In this document: positions 40,054-56,500 of the stretch, piece after piece
Numbering within the stretch: position 1 is the stretch's first letter
Layout: each line of letters begins with the position of its first letter
From: Labia minor
Taxonomy: Eukaryota; Arthropoda; Insecta; Dermaptera; Spongiphoridae
DNA length: 64,000 nucleotides
Assembly: GCA_963082975.1 (NCBI GenBank)
Contig: OY720350.1
Location: 11,502,910-11,566,909, forward strand
Direction: 5' to 3'
Translations under genes and position numbers: made by a program
The notes under the pieces: generated by a model
The model's input: the letters and a program-made list of their open reading frames with translations, nothing else
Told to the model about the DNA's origin: nothing
Databases searched by the model: none

Positions 40054-41995
40054 TATGTTAATTAATTAATTTAATTGAATAACAATACTATACTGCACAT
40101 TTAAATTTTTAATTAATTAATCAATTTAATTATACTTATTTTATTATTTATAATTAATTAAATTTAATTTAAATGTAATTTAATTAATCCAATTCCAATT
40201 TGCGAGATAGTCGAGTGGAGACACTCCAGCTTGATTTTAAAAAAAATTCTTGTGACCCCCCCTTAATTTTTGTAATAATCTAATTTTCAATAGTCAGGCA
40301 CACTAAATAATATAACAGGGGTGGGCAGAAAAAATTAGAATTGTGAAAATTGATAATACTCACACATAGGTTCAACCAGCGGTTTCCAATCTTTATGTTA
40401 ATATGCTTCCTGAAAATTTCCATGCCACTTTATTTTTTTTAATAGATAAAATAATAAAAAAAAACATAAATAATAAAAACTTATTACATACTTTCCGCTA
40501 AGAATTGATCCAAAATTGAATTAAGGTTTAATTTTGAAACTTCTGTTTTAGTAAATTATCGCATGATAGTACTATTTTTTCAAATTTTTCCTTTTTAATG
40601 GTTGTCAGTTCAAATATGTCATCTTCATTTGTCAACAAATGGATTCTGTACTCATAAATACTTCAGAGAAACCAACATCTTTGAAATAATTTTAAAAATG
40701 CAGTATTAAGATATAAAGTTTTATTTATTTGTACATAGAATGCAGAGAGCATCCATACCACTCATTAAAAATACGTTGGATTAATTATTCTTAGTTAATC
40801 AATGATTTATGGATTTCTTGTGATCTTTTTAAATAGTATCTTTTTGGAAATAGAAATGATAATTTATTTATAAATTTCCTTCTCACTAAGAACAATTCGT
40901 ATGTGTTTCTCTCGTTTCAAATATTGGCATTGAAAATTTTTAATCCATACATATAAAATATTAACAAGAACATTATTCGTTTATTTTATTTATGTAAATT
41001 ACATAAAAGTAGGTGAAGTTTTCTGTTAATTTAAATTATTTATTTGGATATTTGAAAAAAGCATATTTGATTTCTGTAATGCTAATTTTATATCTCAATA
41101 AATAATTTTTAAATTCACAATATTCATACAAAAAAAATTTAAAAATGCCCCTCTCTCCGGTCGGTAAAAACGCTCCCACATGTCCAACCTGTTTGCCATC
41201 CTTGCCATCACTTGCCATCACTAAGGGTGAGAAAAAAATAGCATTGAGTGATCCACTCTGATACGGATGCTCTACCCAGGATCACCTCAATGGGACGGGT
41301 GTAACACTAACACCAGATGGCGTTACAGGAAAACGGTTGACTCTTCAAGGCGCCCAATAGATGGCACCGCCAAAAAAATGACCGAAGATCACCCCCTCCA
41401 CCATTTTTGAAACTATCCCCGAAACTATCCGCCTCCCAAATATCCTGACACATGTTAGAAAATCTCTAAATGAACTCCCAATACCCCCCTTTTGCCCTGC
41501 CCATAGTGATGATTTCACTAAAAAAGCAATTACACTTTTGCATAAAGTTTTGTTGCACCATTTTGTAAAATTGTGTAACAAAACAATAAGCAGAAGAGAC
41601 ACGCTTACTAGTGAAATCATCACTCAATTTATAAGTAGTATCAATTAAACTAAATAAACATTTTAAATAAACATTTTGTTTGTAATCCTTATGATTAAAA
41701 TGTCACACGTAATTTTATATAGTTTATATAAGCAGATATTATATTAAATTATTATATACCACAAGATTAATTAATAAATTCGTTCATTTTACATCATAAA
41801 AATATTAAAAAAATATATTATTCATATTTCTTACTAAAAATTATTTTTTTATGCCGAAAACCTAAGGTCATCCTACGATGACCTTTCATAATTTTTTCGG
41901 TAAAATTAAAAAATGAAATTTTTAAAAATAAATAATAAATTCGTTCATTTTACATCATAAAAATATTAAAAAAATATATTATTGATATTTCTGAT
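40054..41995. repeat. Tandem unit 3, merging into the satellite
   Basis: Offset 1947-1948 from unit 2. The only differences I noticed are a one-base insertion near 40233 (cttgatttt against cttatttt) and one substitution near 41763. From about 41770 it is satellite, and after ttctgat (41995) it continues as gaataatt into the array rather than into another HINE-like terminus. It is thus the ancestral array edge. Confidence 0.9.
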
Positions 41996-44599
41996 GAATA
42001 ATTATTTTTTTATGCCGAAAACCTAGGGTCATCCTACGATGACCTTTCATAATTTTTACGGTAAAATTAAAAAATGAAATTTTTAAAAATAAATAATAAA
42101 TTCGTTCATTTTACATCCTAAAAATATTAAAAAAATATATTATTCATTTTTCTTAATAAAAATTATTTTTTTATGCCGAAAACCTAGGGTCATCCTACGA
42201 TGACCTTTCATAATTTTTTCTGTAAAATTAAAAAATGAAATGTTTTAAAAAAAATAATAAATTCGTTCATTTTACATCATAAAATTATTAAAAAAATATA
42301 TTATTGATATTTCTGATGAATAATTATTTTTTATGCCGAAAATCTAGGGTCATCCTACGATGACCTTTCATAATTTTTTCGGTAAAATTAAAAAATGAAA
42401 TGTTTTAAAAAAAATAATAAATTCGTTCATTTTACATTATAAAAATATTAAAAAAATATATTATTGATATTTCTGATGAATAATTATTTTTTTATGCCGA
42501 AAACCTAGGGTCATCCTACGATGACCTTTCATAATTTTTACGGTAAAATTAAACAATGAAATTTTTAAAAATAAATAATATATTCGTTCATTTTACATCA
42601 TAAAAATATTAAAAAAATATATTATTCATATTTATTACTAAAAATTATTTTTTTATGCCGAAAACCTAAGGTCATCCTACGATGACCTTTCATAATTTTT
42701 TCGGTAAAATTAAAAAATGAAATTTTTAAAAATAAATAATAAATTCGTTCATTTTACATCATAAAAATATTAAAAAAATATATTATTGATATTTCTTATG
42801 AATAATTATTTTTTATGCCGAAAATCTAGGGTCATCCTACGATGACCTTTCATAATTTTTTCGGTAAAATTAAAAAATGAAATGTTTTAAAAAAAATAAT
42901 AAATTCGTTCATTTTACATCATAAAAATATTAAAAAAATATATTATTAATATTTCTAATTAAAAATTATTTTTTTATGCCGAAAACCTAGGGTCATCCTA
43001 CGATGACCTTTCATAATTTTTTCTGTAAAATTAAAAAATGAAATGTTTTAAAAAAAATAATAAATTCGTTCATTTTACATCATAAAAATATTAAAAAAAT
43101 ATATTATTCATATTTATTACTAAAAATTATTTTTTTATGCCGAAAACCTAAGGTCATCCTACGATGACCTTTCATAATTTTTTCGGTAAAATTAAAAAAT
43201 GAAATTTTTAAAAATAAATAATAAATTCGTTCATTTTACATCATAAAAATATTAAAAAAATATATTATTCATATTTGTAATTAAAAATTATTTTTTTATG
43301 CCGAAAACCTAGGGTCATCCTACGATGACCTTTCATAATTTTTTCGGTAAAATTAAAAAATGAAATTTTTAAAAATAAATAATAAATTCGTTCATTTTAC
43401 ATCATAAAAATATTAAAAAAATATATTATTCATATTTCTTACTAAAAATTATTTTTTTATGCCGAAAACCTAGGGTCATCCTACGATGACCTTTCATAAT
43501 TTTTAAGGTAAAATTAAAAAATGAAATGTTTTAAAAAAAATAATAATTTCGTTCATTTTACATCATAAAAATATTAAAAAAATATATTATTGATATTTCT
43601 GATTAATAATTATTTTTTTATGCCGAAAACCTAGGGTGATATCCTACGATGACCTTTCATAATTTTTTCTGTAAAATTAAAAAATGAAATGTTTTAAAAA
43701 AAATAATAAATTCGTTCATTTTACATCATAAAATTATTAAAAAAATATATTATTGATATTTCTGATGAATAATTATTTTTTATGCCGAAAATCTAGGGTC
43801 ATCCTACGATGACCTTTCATAATTTTTTCGGTAAAATTAAAAAATGAAATGTTTTAAAAAAAATAATAAATTCGTTCATTTTACATTATAAAAATATTAA
43901 AAAAATATATTATTGATATTTCTGATGAATAATTATTTTTTTATGCCGAAAACCTAGGGTCATCCTACGATGACCTTTCATAATTTTTACGGTAAAATTA
44001 AACAATGAAATTTTTAAAAATAAATAATATATTCGTTCATTTTACATCATAAAAATATTAAAAAAATATATTATTCATATTTATTACTAAAAATTATTTT
44101 TTTATGCCGAAAACCTAAGGTCATCCTACGATGACCTTTCATAATTTTTTCGGTAAAATTAAAAAATGAAATTTTTAAAAATAAATAATAAATTCGTTCA
44201 TTTTACATCATAAAAATATTAAAAAAATATATTATTCATATTTCTAATTAAAAATTATTTTTTTATGCCGAAAACTTAGGGTCATCCTACGATGACCTTT
44301 CATAATTTTTTCTGTAAAATTAAAAAATGAAATGTTTTAAAAATAAATAATAAATTCGTTCATTTTACATGATAAAAATATTAAAAAATATATTATTCAT
44401 ATTTCTAATTAAAAATTATTTTTTTATGCCGAAAACCTAGGGTCATCCTACGATGACCTTTCATAATTTTTTCTGTAAAATTAAAAAATGAAATGTTTTA
44501 AAAAAAATAATAAATTCGTTCTTTTTACATCATAAAAATATTAAAAAAATATATTATTGATATTTCTGATGAATAATTATTTTTTAATGCCGAAAATCT

Positions 44600-47500
44600 A
44601 GGGTCATCCTACGATGACCTTTCATAATTTTTTCGGTAAAATTAAAAAATGAAATTTTTAAAAATAAATAATAAATTCGTTCATTTTACATCCTAAAAAT
44701 ATTAAAAAAATATATTATTCATATTTCTTAGTAAAAATTATTTTTTTATGCCGAAAACCTAAGGTCATCCTACGATGACCTTTCATAATTTTTTCGGTAA
44801 AATTAAAAAATGAAATTTTTAAAAATAAATAATAAATTCGTTCATTTTACATCATAAAAATATTAAAAAAAATATATTATTCATATATCTAATTAAAAAT
44901 TATTTTTTTATGCCGAAAACCTAGGGTCATCCTACGATGACCTTTCATAATTTTTTCTGTAAAATTAAAAAATGAAATGTTTTAAAAAAAATAATAAATT
45001 CGTTCTTTTTACATCATAAAAATATTAAAAAAATATATTATTGATATTTCTGATGAATAATTATTTTTTAATGCCGAAAATCTAGGGTCATCCTACGATG
45101 AGCTTTCATAATTTTTTCGGTAAAAGTAAAAAATGAAATGTTTTAAAAAAAATAATAAATTCGTTCATTTTACATTACAAAAATATTAAAAAAATATATT
45201 ATTGATATTTCTGATGAATAATTATTTTTTTATGCCGAAAACCTAGGGTCATCCTACGATGACCTTTCATAATTTTTTCGGTAAAATTAAACAATGAAAT
45301 TTTTAAAAATAAATAATATATTCGTTCATTTTACATCATAAAAATATTAAAAAAATATATTATTCATATTTATTACTAAAAATTATTTTTTTATGCCGAA
45401 AACCTAAGGTCATCCTACGATGACCTTTCATAATTTTTTCGGTAAAATTAAAAAATGAAATTTTTAAAAATAAATAATAAATTCGTTCATTTTACATCCT
45501 AAAAATATTAAAAAAATATATTATTCATATTTCTTAGTAAAAATTATTTTTTTATGCCGAAAACCTAGGGTCATCCTACGATGACCTTTCATAATTTTTA
45601 CGGTAAGATTAAAAAATGAAATGTTTTAAAAAAAATAATAAATTCGTTCATTTTACATCATAAAAATATTAAAAAAATATATTATTCATATTTATTACTA
45701 AAAATTATTTTTTTATGCCGAAAACCTAAGGTCATCCTACGATGACCTTTCATAATTTTTTCGGTAAAATTAAAAAATGAAATTTTTAAAAATAAATAAT
45801 AAATTCGTTCATTTTACATCATAAAAATATTAAAATAATATATTATTCATATATCTAATTAAAAATTATTTTTTTATGCCGAAAACCTAGGGTCATCCTA
45901 CGATGACCTTTCATAATTTTTTCTGTAAAATTAAAAAATGAAATGTTTTAAAAAAAATAATAAATTCGTTCATTTTACATCATAAAAATATTAAAAAAAT
46001 ATATTATTGATATTTCTGATGAATAATTATTTTTTATGCCGAAAATCTAGGGTCATCCTACGATGACCTTTCATAATTTTTTCTGTAAAATTAAAAAATG
46101 AAATGTTTTAAAAAAAATAATAAATTCGTTCATTTTACATTATAAAAATATTAAAAAAATATATTATTGATATTTCTGATGAATAATTATTTTTTTATGC
46201 CGAAAACCTAGGGTCATCCTACGATGACCTTTCATAATTTTTTCGGTAAAATTAAACAATAAAATTTTTAAAAATAAATAATAAATTCGTTCATTTTACA
46301 TCATAAAAATATTAAAAAAATATATTATTGATATTTCTGATCAATAATTATTTTTTATGCCGAAAATCTAGGGTCATCCTACGATGACCTTTCATAATTT
46401 TTTCTGTAAAATTAAAAAATGAAATGTTTTAAAAAAAATAATAAATTCGTTCTTTTTACATCATAAAAATATTAAAAAAATATATTATTGATATTTCTGA
46501 TGAATAATTATTTTTTAATGCCGAAAATCTAGGGTCATCCTACGATGACCTTTCATAATTTTTACGGTAAAATTAAAAAATGAAATTTTTAAAAATAAAT
46601 AATAAATTCGTTCATTTTACATCATAAAAATATTAAAAAAATATATTATTCATATTTATTACTAAAAATTATTTTTTTATGCCGAAAACCTAAGGTCATC
46701 CTACGATGACCTTTCATAATTTTTTCGGTAAAATTAAAAAATGAAATTTTTAAAAATAAATAATAAATTCGTTCATTTTACATCCTAAAAATATTAAAAA
46801 AATATATTATTCATATTTCTTAGTAAAAATTATTTTTTTATCCCGAAAACCTAGGGTCATCCTACGATGACCTTTCATAATTTTTACGGTAAGATTAAAA
46901 AATGAAATGGTTTAAAAAAAATAATAAATTCGTTCATTTTACATCATAAAAATATTAAAAAAATATATTATTGATATTTCTGATGAATAATTATTTTTTA
47001 TGCCGAAAATCTAGGGTCATCCTACGATGACCTTTCATAATTTTTTCGGTAAAATTAAAAAATGAAATGTTTTAAAAAAAATAATAAATTCGTTCATTTT
47101 ACATTATAAAAATATTAAAAAAATATATTATTGATATTTCTGATGAATAATTATTTTTTTATGCCGAAAACCTAGGGTCATCCTACGATGACCTTTCATA
47201 ATTTTTTCGGTAAAATTAAAAAATGAAATGTTTTAAAAAAAATAATAAATTCGTTCATTTTACATTATAAAAATATTAAAAAAATATATTATTCATATTT
47301 CTAATTAAAAATTATTTTTTTATGCCGAAAACCTAGGGTCATCCTACGATGACCTTTCATAATTTTTTCGGTAAAATTAAAAAATGAAATTTTTAAAAAT
47401 AAATAATAAATTCGTTCATTTTACATCATAAAAATATTAAAAAATATATTATTCATATTTCTTAGTAAAAATTATTTTTTTATGCCGAAAACCTAGGGTC

Positions 47501-50500
47501 ATCCTACGATGACCTTTCATAATTTTTACGGTAAGATTAAAAAATGAAATGTTTTAAAAAAAATAATAAATTCGTTCATTTTACATCATAAAAATATTAA
47601 AAAAATATATTATTCATATTTATTACTAAAAATTATTTTTTTATGCCGAAAACCTAAGGTCATCCTACGATGACCTTTCATAATTTTTTCGGTAAAATTA
47701 AAAAATGAAATTTTTAAAAATAAATAATAAATTCGTTCATTTTACATCATAAAAATATTAAAAAAATATATTATTCATATATCTAATTAAAAATTATTTT
47801 TTTATGCCGAAAACCTAGGGTCATCCTACGATGACCTTTCATAATTTTTTCGGTAAAATTAAAAAATGAAATTTTTAAAAATAAATAATAAATTCGTTCA
47901 TTTTACATCATAAAAATATTAAAAAAATATATTATTCATATATCTAATTAAAAATTATTTTTTTATGCCGAAAACCTAGGGTCATCCTACGATGACCTTT
48001 CATAATTTTTTCTGTAAAATTAAAAAATGAAATGTTTTAAAAAAAATAATAAATTCGTTCATTTTACATCATAAAAATATTAAAAAAATATATTATTGAT
48101 ATTTCTGATGAATAATTATTTTTTATCCCGAAAATCTAGGGTCATCCTACGATGACCTTTCATAATTTTTTCTGTAAAATTAAAAAATGAAATGTTTTAA
48201 AAAAAATAATAAATTCGTTCATTTTACATTATAAAAATATTAAAAAAATATATTATTGATATTTCTGATGAATAATTATTTTTTTATGCCGAAAACCTAG
48301 GGTCATCCTACGATGACCTTTCATAATTTCTACGTTAAAATTAAACAAAAAAAATTTTTAAAAATAAATAATATATTCGTTCATTTTACATCATAAAAAT
48401 ATTAAAAAAATATATTATTCATATTTATTACTAAAAATTATTTTTTTATGCCGAAAACCTAAGGTCATCCTACGATGACCTTTCATAATTTTTTCGGTAA
48501 AATTAAAAAATGAAATGTTTTAAAAAAAATAATAAATTCGTTCATTTTACATCATAAAAATATTAAAAAAATATATTATTGATATTTCTGATGAATAATT
48601 ATTTTTTATGCCGAAAATCTAGGGTCATCCTATGATGACCTTTCATATTTTTTACGGTAAAATTAAAAAATGAAATTTTTAAAAATAAATAATAAATTCG
48701 TTCATTTTACATGATAAAAATATTAAAAAATATATTATTCATATTTCTAATTAAAAATTATTTTTTTATGCCGAAAACCTAGGGTCATCCTACGATGACC
48801 TTTCATAATTTTTTCTGTAAAATTAAAAAATGAAATGTTTTAAAAAAAATAATAAATTCGTTCTTTTTACATCATAAAAATATTAAAAAAATATATTATT
48901 GATATTTCTGATGAATAATTATTTTTTTATGCCGAAAACCTAGGGTCATCCTACGATGACCTTTCATAATTTTTTCGGTAAAATTAAAAAATGAAATGTT
49001 TTAAAAAAAATAATAAATTCGTTCATTTTACATTATAAAAATATTAAAAAAATATATTATTCATATTTCTAATTAAAAATTATTTTTTTATGCCGAAAAC
49101 CTAGGGTCATCCTACGATGACCTTTCATAATTTTTTCTTTAAAATTAAAAAATGAAATGTTTTAAAAAAAATAATAAATTCGTTCATTTTACATCATAAA
49201 AATATTAAAAAAATATATTATTCATATTTCTAATTAAAAATTATTTTTTTATGCCGAAAACCTAGGGTCATCCTACGATGACCTTTCATAATTTTTTCGG
49301 TAAAATTAAAAAATGAAATTTTTAAAAATAAATAATAAATTCGTTCATTTTACATCATAAAAATATTAAAAAATATATTATTCATATTTCTTAGTAAAAA
49401 TTATTTTTTTATGCCGAAAACCTAGGGTCATCCTACGATGACCTTTCATAATTTTTACGGTAAGATTAAAAAATGAAATGTTTTAAAAAAAATAATAAAT
49501 TCGTTCATTTTACATCATAAAAATATTAAAAAAATATATTATTCATATTTATTACTAAAAATTATTTTTTTATGCCGAAAACCTAAGGTCATCCTACGAT
49601 GACCTTTCATAATTTTTTCGGTAAAAGTAAAAAATGAAATTTTTAAAAATAAATAATAAATTCGTTCATTTTACATCATAAAAATATTAAAAAAATATAT
49701 TATTCATATTTGTAATTAAAAATTATTTTTTTATGCCGAAAACCTAGGGTCATCCTACGATGACCTTTCATAATTTTTTCGGTAAAATTAAAAAATGAAA
49801 TTTTTAAAAATAAATAATAAATTCGTTCATTTTACATCATAAAAATATTAAAAAAATATATTATTCATATTTCTTACTAAAAATTATTTTTTTATGCCGA
49901 AAACCTAGGGTCATCCTACGATGACCTTTCATAATTTTTAAGGTAAAATTAAAAAATGAAATGTTTTAAAAAAAATAATAATTTCGTTCATTTTACATCA
50001 TAAAAATATTAAAAAAATATATTATTGATATTTCTGATTAATAATTATTTTTTTATGCCGAAAACCTAGGGTCATCCTACGATGACCTTTCATAATTTTT
50101 TCTGTAAAATTAAAAAATGAAATGTTTTAAAAAAAAATAATAAATTCGTTCATTTTACATCATAAAATTATTAAAAAAATATATTATTGATATTTCTGAT
50201 GAATAATTATTTTTTATGCCGAAAATCTAGGGTCATCCTACGATGACCTTTCATAATTTTTTCGGTAAAATTAAAAAATGAAATGTTTTAAAAAAAATAA
50301 TAAATTCGTTCATTTTACATTATAAAAATATTAAAAAAATATATTATTGATATTTCTGATGAATAATTATTTTTTTATGCCGAAAACCTAGGGTCATCCT
50401 ACGATGACCTTTCATAATTTTTACGGTAAAATTAAACAATGAAATTTTTAAAAATAAATAATATATTCGTTCATTTTACATCATAAAAATATTAAAAAAA

Positions 50501-53500
50501 TATATTATTCATATTTATTACTAAAAATTATTTTTTTATGCCGAAAACCTAAGGTCATCCTACGATGACCTTTCATAATTTTTTCGGTAAAATTAAAAAA
50601 TGAAATTTTTAAAAATAAATAATAAATTCGTTCATTTTACATCATAAAAATATTAAAAAAATATATTATTCATATTTCTAATTAAAAATTATTTTTTTAT
50701 GCCGAAAACTTAGGGTCATCCTACGATGACCTTTCATAATTTTTTCTGTAAAATTAAAAAATGAAATGTTTTAAAAATAAATAATAAATTCGTTCATTTT
50801 ACATGATAAAAATATTAAAAAATATATTATTCATATTTCTAATTAAAAAATTATTTTTTTATGCCGAAAACCTAGGGTCATCCTACGATGACCTTTCATA
50901 ATTTTTTCTGTAAAATTAAAAAATGAAATGTTTTAAAAAAAATAATAAATTCGTTCTTTTTACATCATAAAAATATTAAAAAAATATATTATTGATATTT
51001 CTGATGAATAATTATTTTTTAATGCCGAAAATCTAGGGTCATCCTACAATGACCTTTCATAATTTTTTCTGTAAAATTAAAAAATGAAATGTTTTAAAAA
51101 AAATAATAAATTCGTTCTTTTTACATCATAAAAATATTAAAAAAATATATTATTGATATTTCTGATGAATAATTATTTTTTAATGCCGAAAATCTAGGGT
51201 CATCCTACGATGACCTTTCATAATTTTTTCGGTAAAATTAAAAAATGAAATGTTTTAAAAAAAATAATAAATTCGTTCATTTTACATTATAAAAATATTA
51301 AAAAAATATATTATTGATATTTCTGATGAATAATTATTTTTTTATGCCGAAAACCTAGGGTCATCCTACGATGACCTTTCATAATTTCTACGTTAAAATT
51401 AAACAAAAAAAATTTTTAAAAATAAATAATATATTCGTTCATTTTACATCATAAAAATATTAAAAAAATATATTATTCATATTTATTACTAAAAATTATT
51501 TTTTTATGCCGAAAACCTAAGGTCATCCTACGATGACCTTTCATAATTTTTTCGGTAAAATTAAAAAATGAAATGTTTTAAAAAAAATAATAAATTCGTT
51601 CATTTTACATCATAAAAATATTAAAAAAATATATTATTGATATTTCTGATGAATAATTATTTTTTATGCCGAAAATCTAGGGTCATCCTATGATGACCTT
51701 TCATATTTTTTACGGTAAAATTAAAAAATGAAATTTTTAAAAATAAATAATAAATTCGTTCATTTTACATGATAAAAATATTAAAAAATATATTATTCAT
51801 ATTTCTAATTAAAAATTATTTTTTTATGCCGAAAACCTAGGGTCATCCTACGATGACCTTTCATAATTTTTTCTGTAAAATTAAAAAATGAAATGTTTTA
51901 AAAAAAATAATAAATTCGTTCTTTTTACATCATAAAAATATTAAAAAAATATATTATTGATATTTCTGATGAATAATTATTTTTTTATGCCGAAAACCTA
52001 GGGTCATCCTACGATGACCTTTCATAATTTTTTCGGTAAAATTAAAAAATGAAATGTTTTAAAAAAAATAATAAATTCGTTCATTTTACATTATAAAAAT
52101 ATTAAAAAAATATATTATTCATATTTCTAATTAAAAATTATTTTTTTATGCCGAAAACCTAGGGTCATCCTACGATGACCTTTCATAATTTTTTCTTTAA
52201 AATTAAAAAATGAAATGTTTTAAAAAAAATAATAAATTCGTTCATTTTACATCATAAAAATATTAAAAAAATATATTATTCATATTTCTAATTAAAAATT
52301 ATTTTTTTATGCCGAAAACCTAGGGTCATCCTACGATGACCTTTCATAATTTTTTCGGTAAAATTAAAAAATGAAATTTTTAAAAATAAATAATAAATTC
52401 GTTCATTTTACATCATAAAAATATTAAAAAATATATTATTCATATTTCTTAGTAAAAATTATTTTTTTATGCCGAAAACCTAGGGTCATCCTACGATGAC
52501 CTTTCATAATTTTTACGGTAAGATTAAAAAATGAAATGTTTTAAAAAAAATAATAAATTCGTTCATTTTACATCATAAAAATATTAAAAAAATATATTAT
52601 TCATATTTATTACTAAAAATTATTTTTTTATGCCGAAAACCTAAGGTCATCCTACGATGACCTTTCATAATTTTTTCGGTAAAAGTAAAAAATGAAATTT
52701 TTAAAAATAAATAATAAATTCGTTCATTTTACATCATAAAAATATTAAAAAAATATATTATTCATATTTGTAATTAAAAATTATTTTTTTATGCCGAAAA
52801 CCTAGGGTCATCCTACGATGACCTTTCATAATTTTTTCGGTAAAATTAAAAAATGAAATTTTTAAAAATAAATAATAAATTCGTTCATTTTACATCATAA
52901 AAATATTAAAAAAATATATTATTCATATTTCTTACTAAAAATTATTTTTTTATGCCGAAAACCTAGGGTCATCCTACGATGACCTTTCATAATTTTTAAG
53001 GTAAAATTAAAAAATGAAATGTTTTAAAAAAAATAATAATTTCGTTCATTTTACATCATAAAAATATTAAAAAAATATATTATTGATATTTCTGATTAAT
53101 AATTATTTTTTTATGCCGAAAACCTAGGGTCATCCTACGATGACCTTTCATAATTTTTTCTGTAAAATTAAAAAATGAAATGTTTTAAAAAAAAATAATA
53201 AATTCGTTCATTTTACATCATAAAATTATTAAAAAAATATATTATTGATATTTCTGATGAATAATTATTTTTTATGCCGAAAATCTAGGGTCATCCTACG
53301 ATGACCTTTCATAATTTTTTCGGTAAAATTAAAAAATGAAATGTTTTAAAAAAAATAATAAATTCGTTCATTTTACATTATAAAAATATTAAAAAAATAT
53401 ATTATTGATATTTCTGATGAATAATTATTTTTTTATGCCGAAAACCTAGGGTCATCCTACGATGACCTTTCATAATTTTTACGGTAAAATTAAACAATGA

Positions 53501-56500
53501 AATTTTTAAAAATAAATAATATATTCGTTCATTTTACATCATAAAAATATTAAAAAAATATATTATTCATATTTATTACTAAAAATTATTTTTTTATGCC
53601 GAAAACCTAAGGTCATCCTACGATGACCTTTCATAATTTTTTCGGTAAAATTAAAAAATGAAATTTTTAAAAATAAATAATAAATTCGTTCATTTTACAT
53701 CATAAAAATATTAAAAAAATATATTATTCATATTTCTAATTAAAAATTATTTTTTTATGCCGAAAACTTAGGGTCATCCTACGATGACCTTTCATAATTT
53801 TTTCTGTAAAATTAAAAAATGAAATGTTTTAAAAATAAATAATAAATTCGTTCATTTTACATGATAAAAATATTAAAAAATATATTATTCATATTTCTAA
53901 TTAAAAAATTATTTTTTTATGCCGAAAACCTAGGGTCATCCTACGATGACCTTTCATAATTTTTTCTGTAAAATTAAAAAATGAAATGTTTTAAAAAAAA
54001 TAATAAATTCGTTCTTTTTACATCATAAAAATATTAAAAAAATATATTATTGATATTTCTGATGAATAATTATTTTTTAATGCCGAAAATCTAGGGTCAT
54101 CCTACAATGACCTTTCATAATTTTTTCTGTAAAATTAAAAAATGAAATGTTTTAAAAAAAATAATAAATTCGTTCTTTTTACATCATAAAAATATTAAAA
54201 AAATATATTATTGATATTTCTGATGAATAATTATTTTTTAATGCCGAAAATCTAGGGTCATCCTACGATGACCTTTCATAATTTTTTCGGTAAAATTAAA
54301 AAATGAAATGTTTTAAAAAAAATAATAAATTCGTTCATTTTACATTATAAAAATATTAAAAAAATATATTATTGATATTTCTGATGAATAATTATTTTTT
54401 TATGCCGAAAACCTAGGGTCATCCTACGATGACCTTTCATAATTTCTACGTTAAAATTAAACAAAAAAAATTTTTAAAAATAAATAATATATTCGTTCAT
54501 TTTACATCATAAAAATATTAAAAAAATATATTATTCATATTTATTACTAAAAATTATTTTTTTATGCCGAAAACCTAAGGTCATCCTACGATGACCTTTC
54601 ATAATTTTTTCGGTAAAATTAAAAAATGAAATGTTTTAAAAAAAATAATAAATTCGTTCATTTTACATTATAAAAATATTAAAAAAATATATTATTGATA
54701 TTTCTGATGAATAATTATTTTTTTATGCCGAAAACCTAGGGTCATCCTACGATGACCTTTCATAATTTTTACGGTAAGATTAAAAAATGAAATGTTTTAA
54801 AAAAAATAATAAATTCGTTCATTTTACATCATAAAAATATTAAAAAAATATATTATTCATATTTATTACTAAAAATTATTTTTTTATGCCGAAAACCTAA
54901 GGTCATCCTACGATGACCTTTCATAATTTTTTCGGTAAAATTAAAAAATGAAATTTTTAAAAATAAATAATAAATTCGTTCATTTTACATCATAAAAATA
55001 TTAAAAAAATATATTATTCATATATCTAATTAAAAATTATTTTTTTATGCCGAAAACCTAGGGTCATCCTACGATGACCTTTCATAATTTTTTCGGTAAA
55101 ATTAAAAAATGAAATTTTTAAAAATAAATAATAAATTCGTTCATTTTACATCATAAAAATATTAAAAAAATATATTATTCATATATCTAATTAAAAATTA
55201 TTTTTTTATGCCGAAAACCTAGGGTCATCCTACGATGACCTTTCATAATTTTTTCTGTAAAATTAAAAAATGAAATGTTTTAAAAAAAATAATAAATTCG
55301 TTCATTTTACATCATAAAAATATTAAAAAAATATATTATTGATATTTCTGATGAATAATTATTTTTTATGCCGAAAATCTAGGGTCATCCTACGATGACC
55401 TTTCATAATTTTTTCTGTAAAATTAAAAAATGAAATGTTTTAAAAAAAATAATAAATTCGTTCTTTTTACATCATAAAAATATTAAAAAAATATATTATT
55501 GATATTTCTGATGAATAATTATTTTTTAATGCCGAAAATCTAGGGTCATCCTACGATGACCTTTCATAATTTTTTCGGTAAAATTAAAAAATGAAATGTT
55601 TTAAAAAAAATAATAAATTCGTTCATTTTACATTATAAAAATATTAAAAAAATATATTATTGATATTTCTGATGAATAATTATTTTTTTATGCCGAAAAC
55701 CTAGGGTCATCCTACGATGACCTTTCATAATTTCTACGTTAAAATTAAACAAAAAAAATTTTTAAAAATAAATAATATATTCGTTCATTTTACATCATAA
55801 AAATATTAAAAAAATATATTATTCATATTTATTACTAAAAATTATTTTTTTATGCCGAAAACCTAAGGTCATCCTACGATGACCTTTCATAATTTTTTCG
55901 GTAAAATTAAAAAATGAAATGTTTTAAAAAAAATAATAAATTCGTTCATTTTACATCATAAAAATATTAAAAAAATATATTATTGATATTTCTGATGAAT
56001 AATTATTTTTTAATGCCGAAAATCTAGGGTCATCCTACGATGACCTTTCATAATTTTTTCGGTAAAATTAAAAAATGAAATTTTTAAAAATAAATAATAA
56101 ATTCGTTCATTTTACATCCTAAAAATATTAAAAAAATATATTATTCATATTTCTTAGTAAAAATTATTTTTTTATGCCGAAAACCTAAGGTCATCCTACG
56201 ATGACCTTTCATAATTTTTTCGGTAAAATTAAAAAATGAAATTTTTAAAAATAAATAATAAATTCGTTCATTTTACATCATAAAAATATTAAAAAAAATA
56301 TATTATTCATATATCTAATTAAAAATTATTTTTTTATGCCGAAAACCTAGGGTCATCCTACGATGACCTTTCATAATTTTTTCTGTAAAATTAAAAAATG
56401 AAATGTTTTAAAAAAAATAATAAATTCGTTCTTTTTACATCATAAAAATATTAAAAAAATATATTATTGATATTTCTGATGAATAATTATTTTTTAATGC

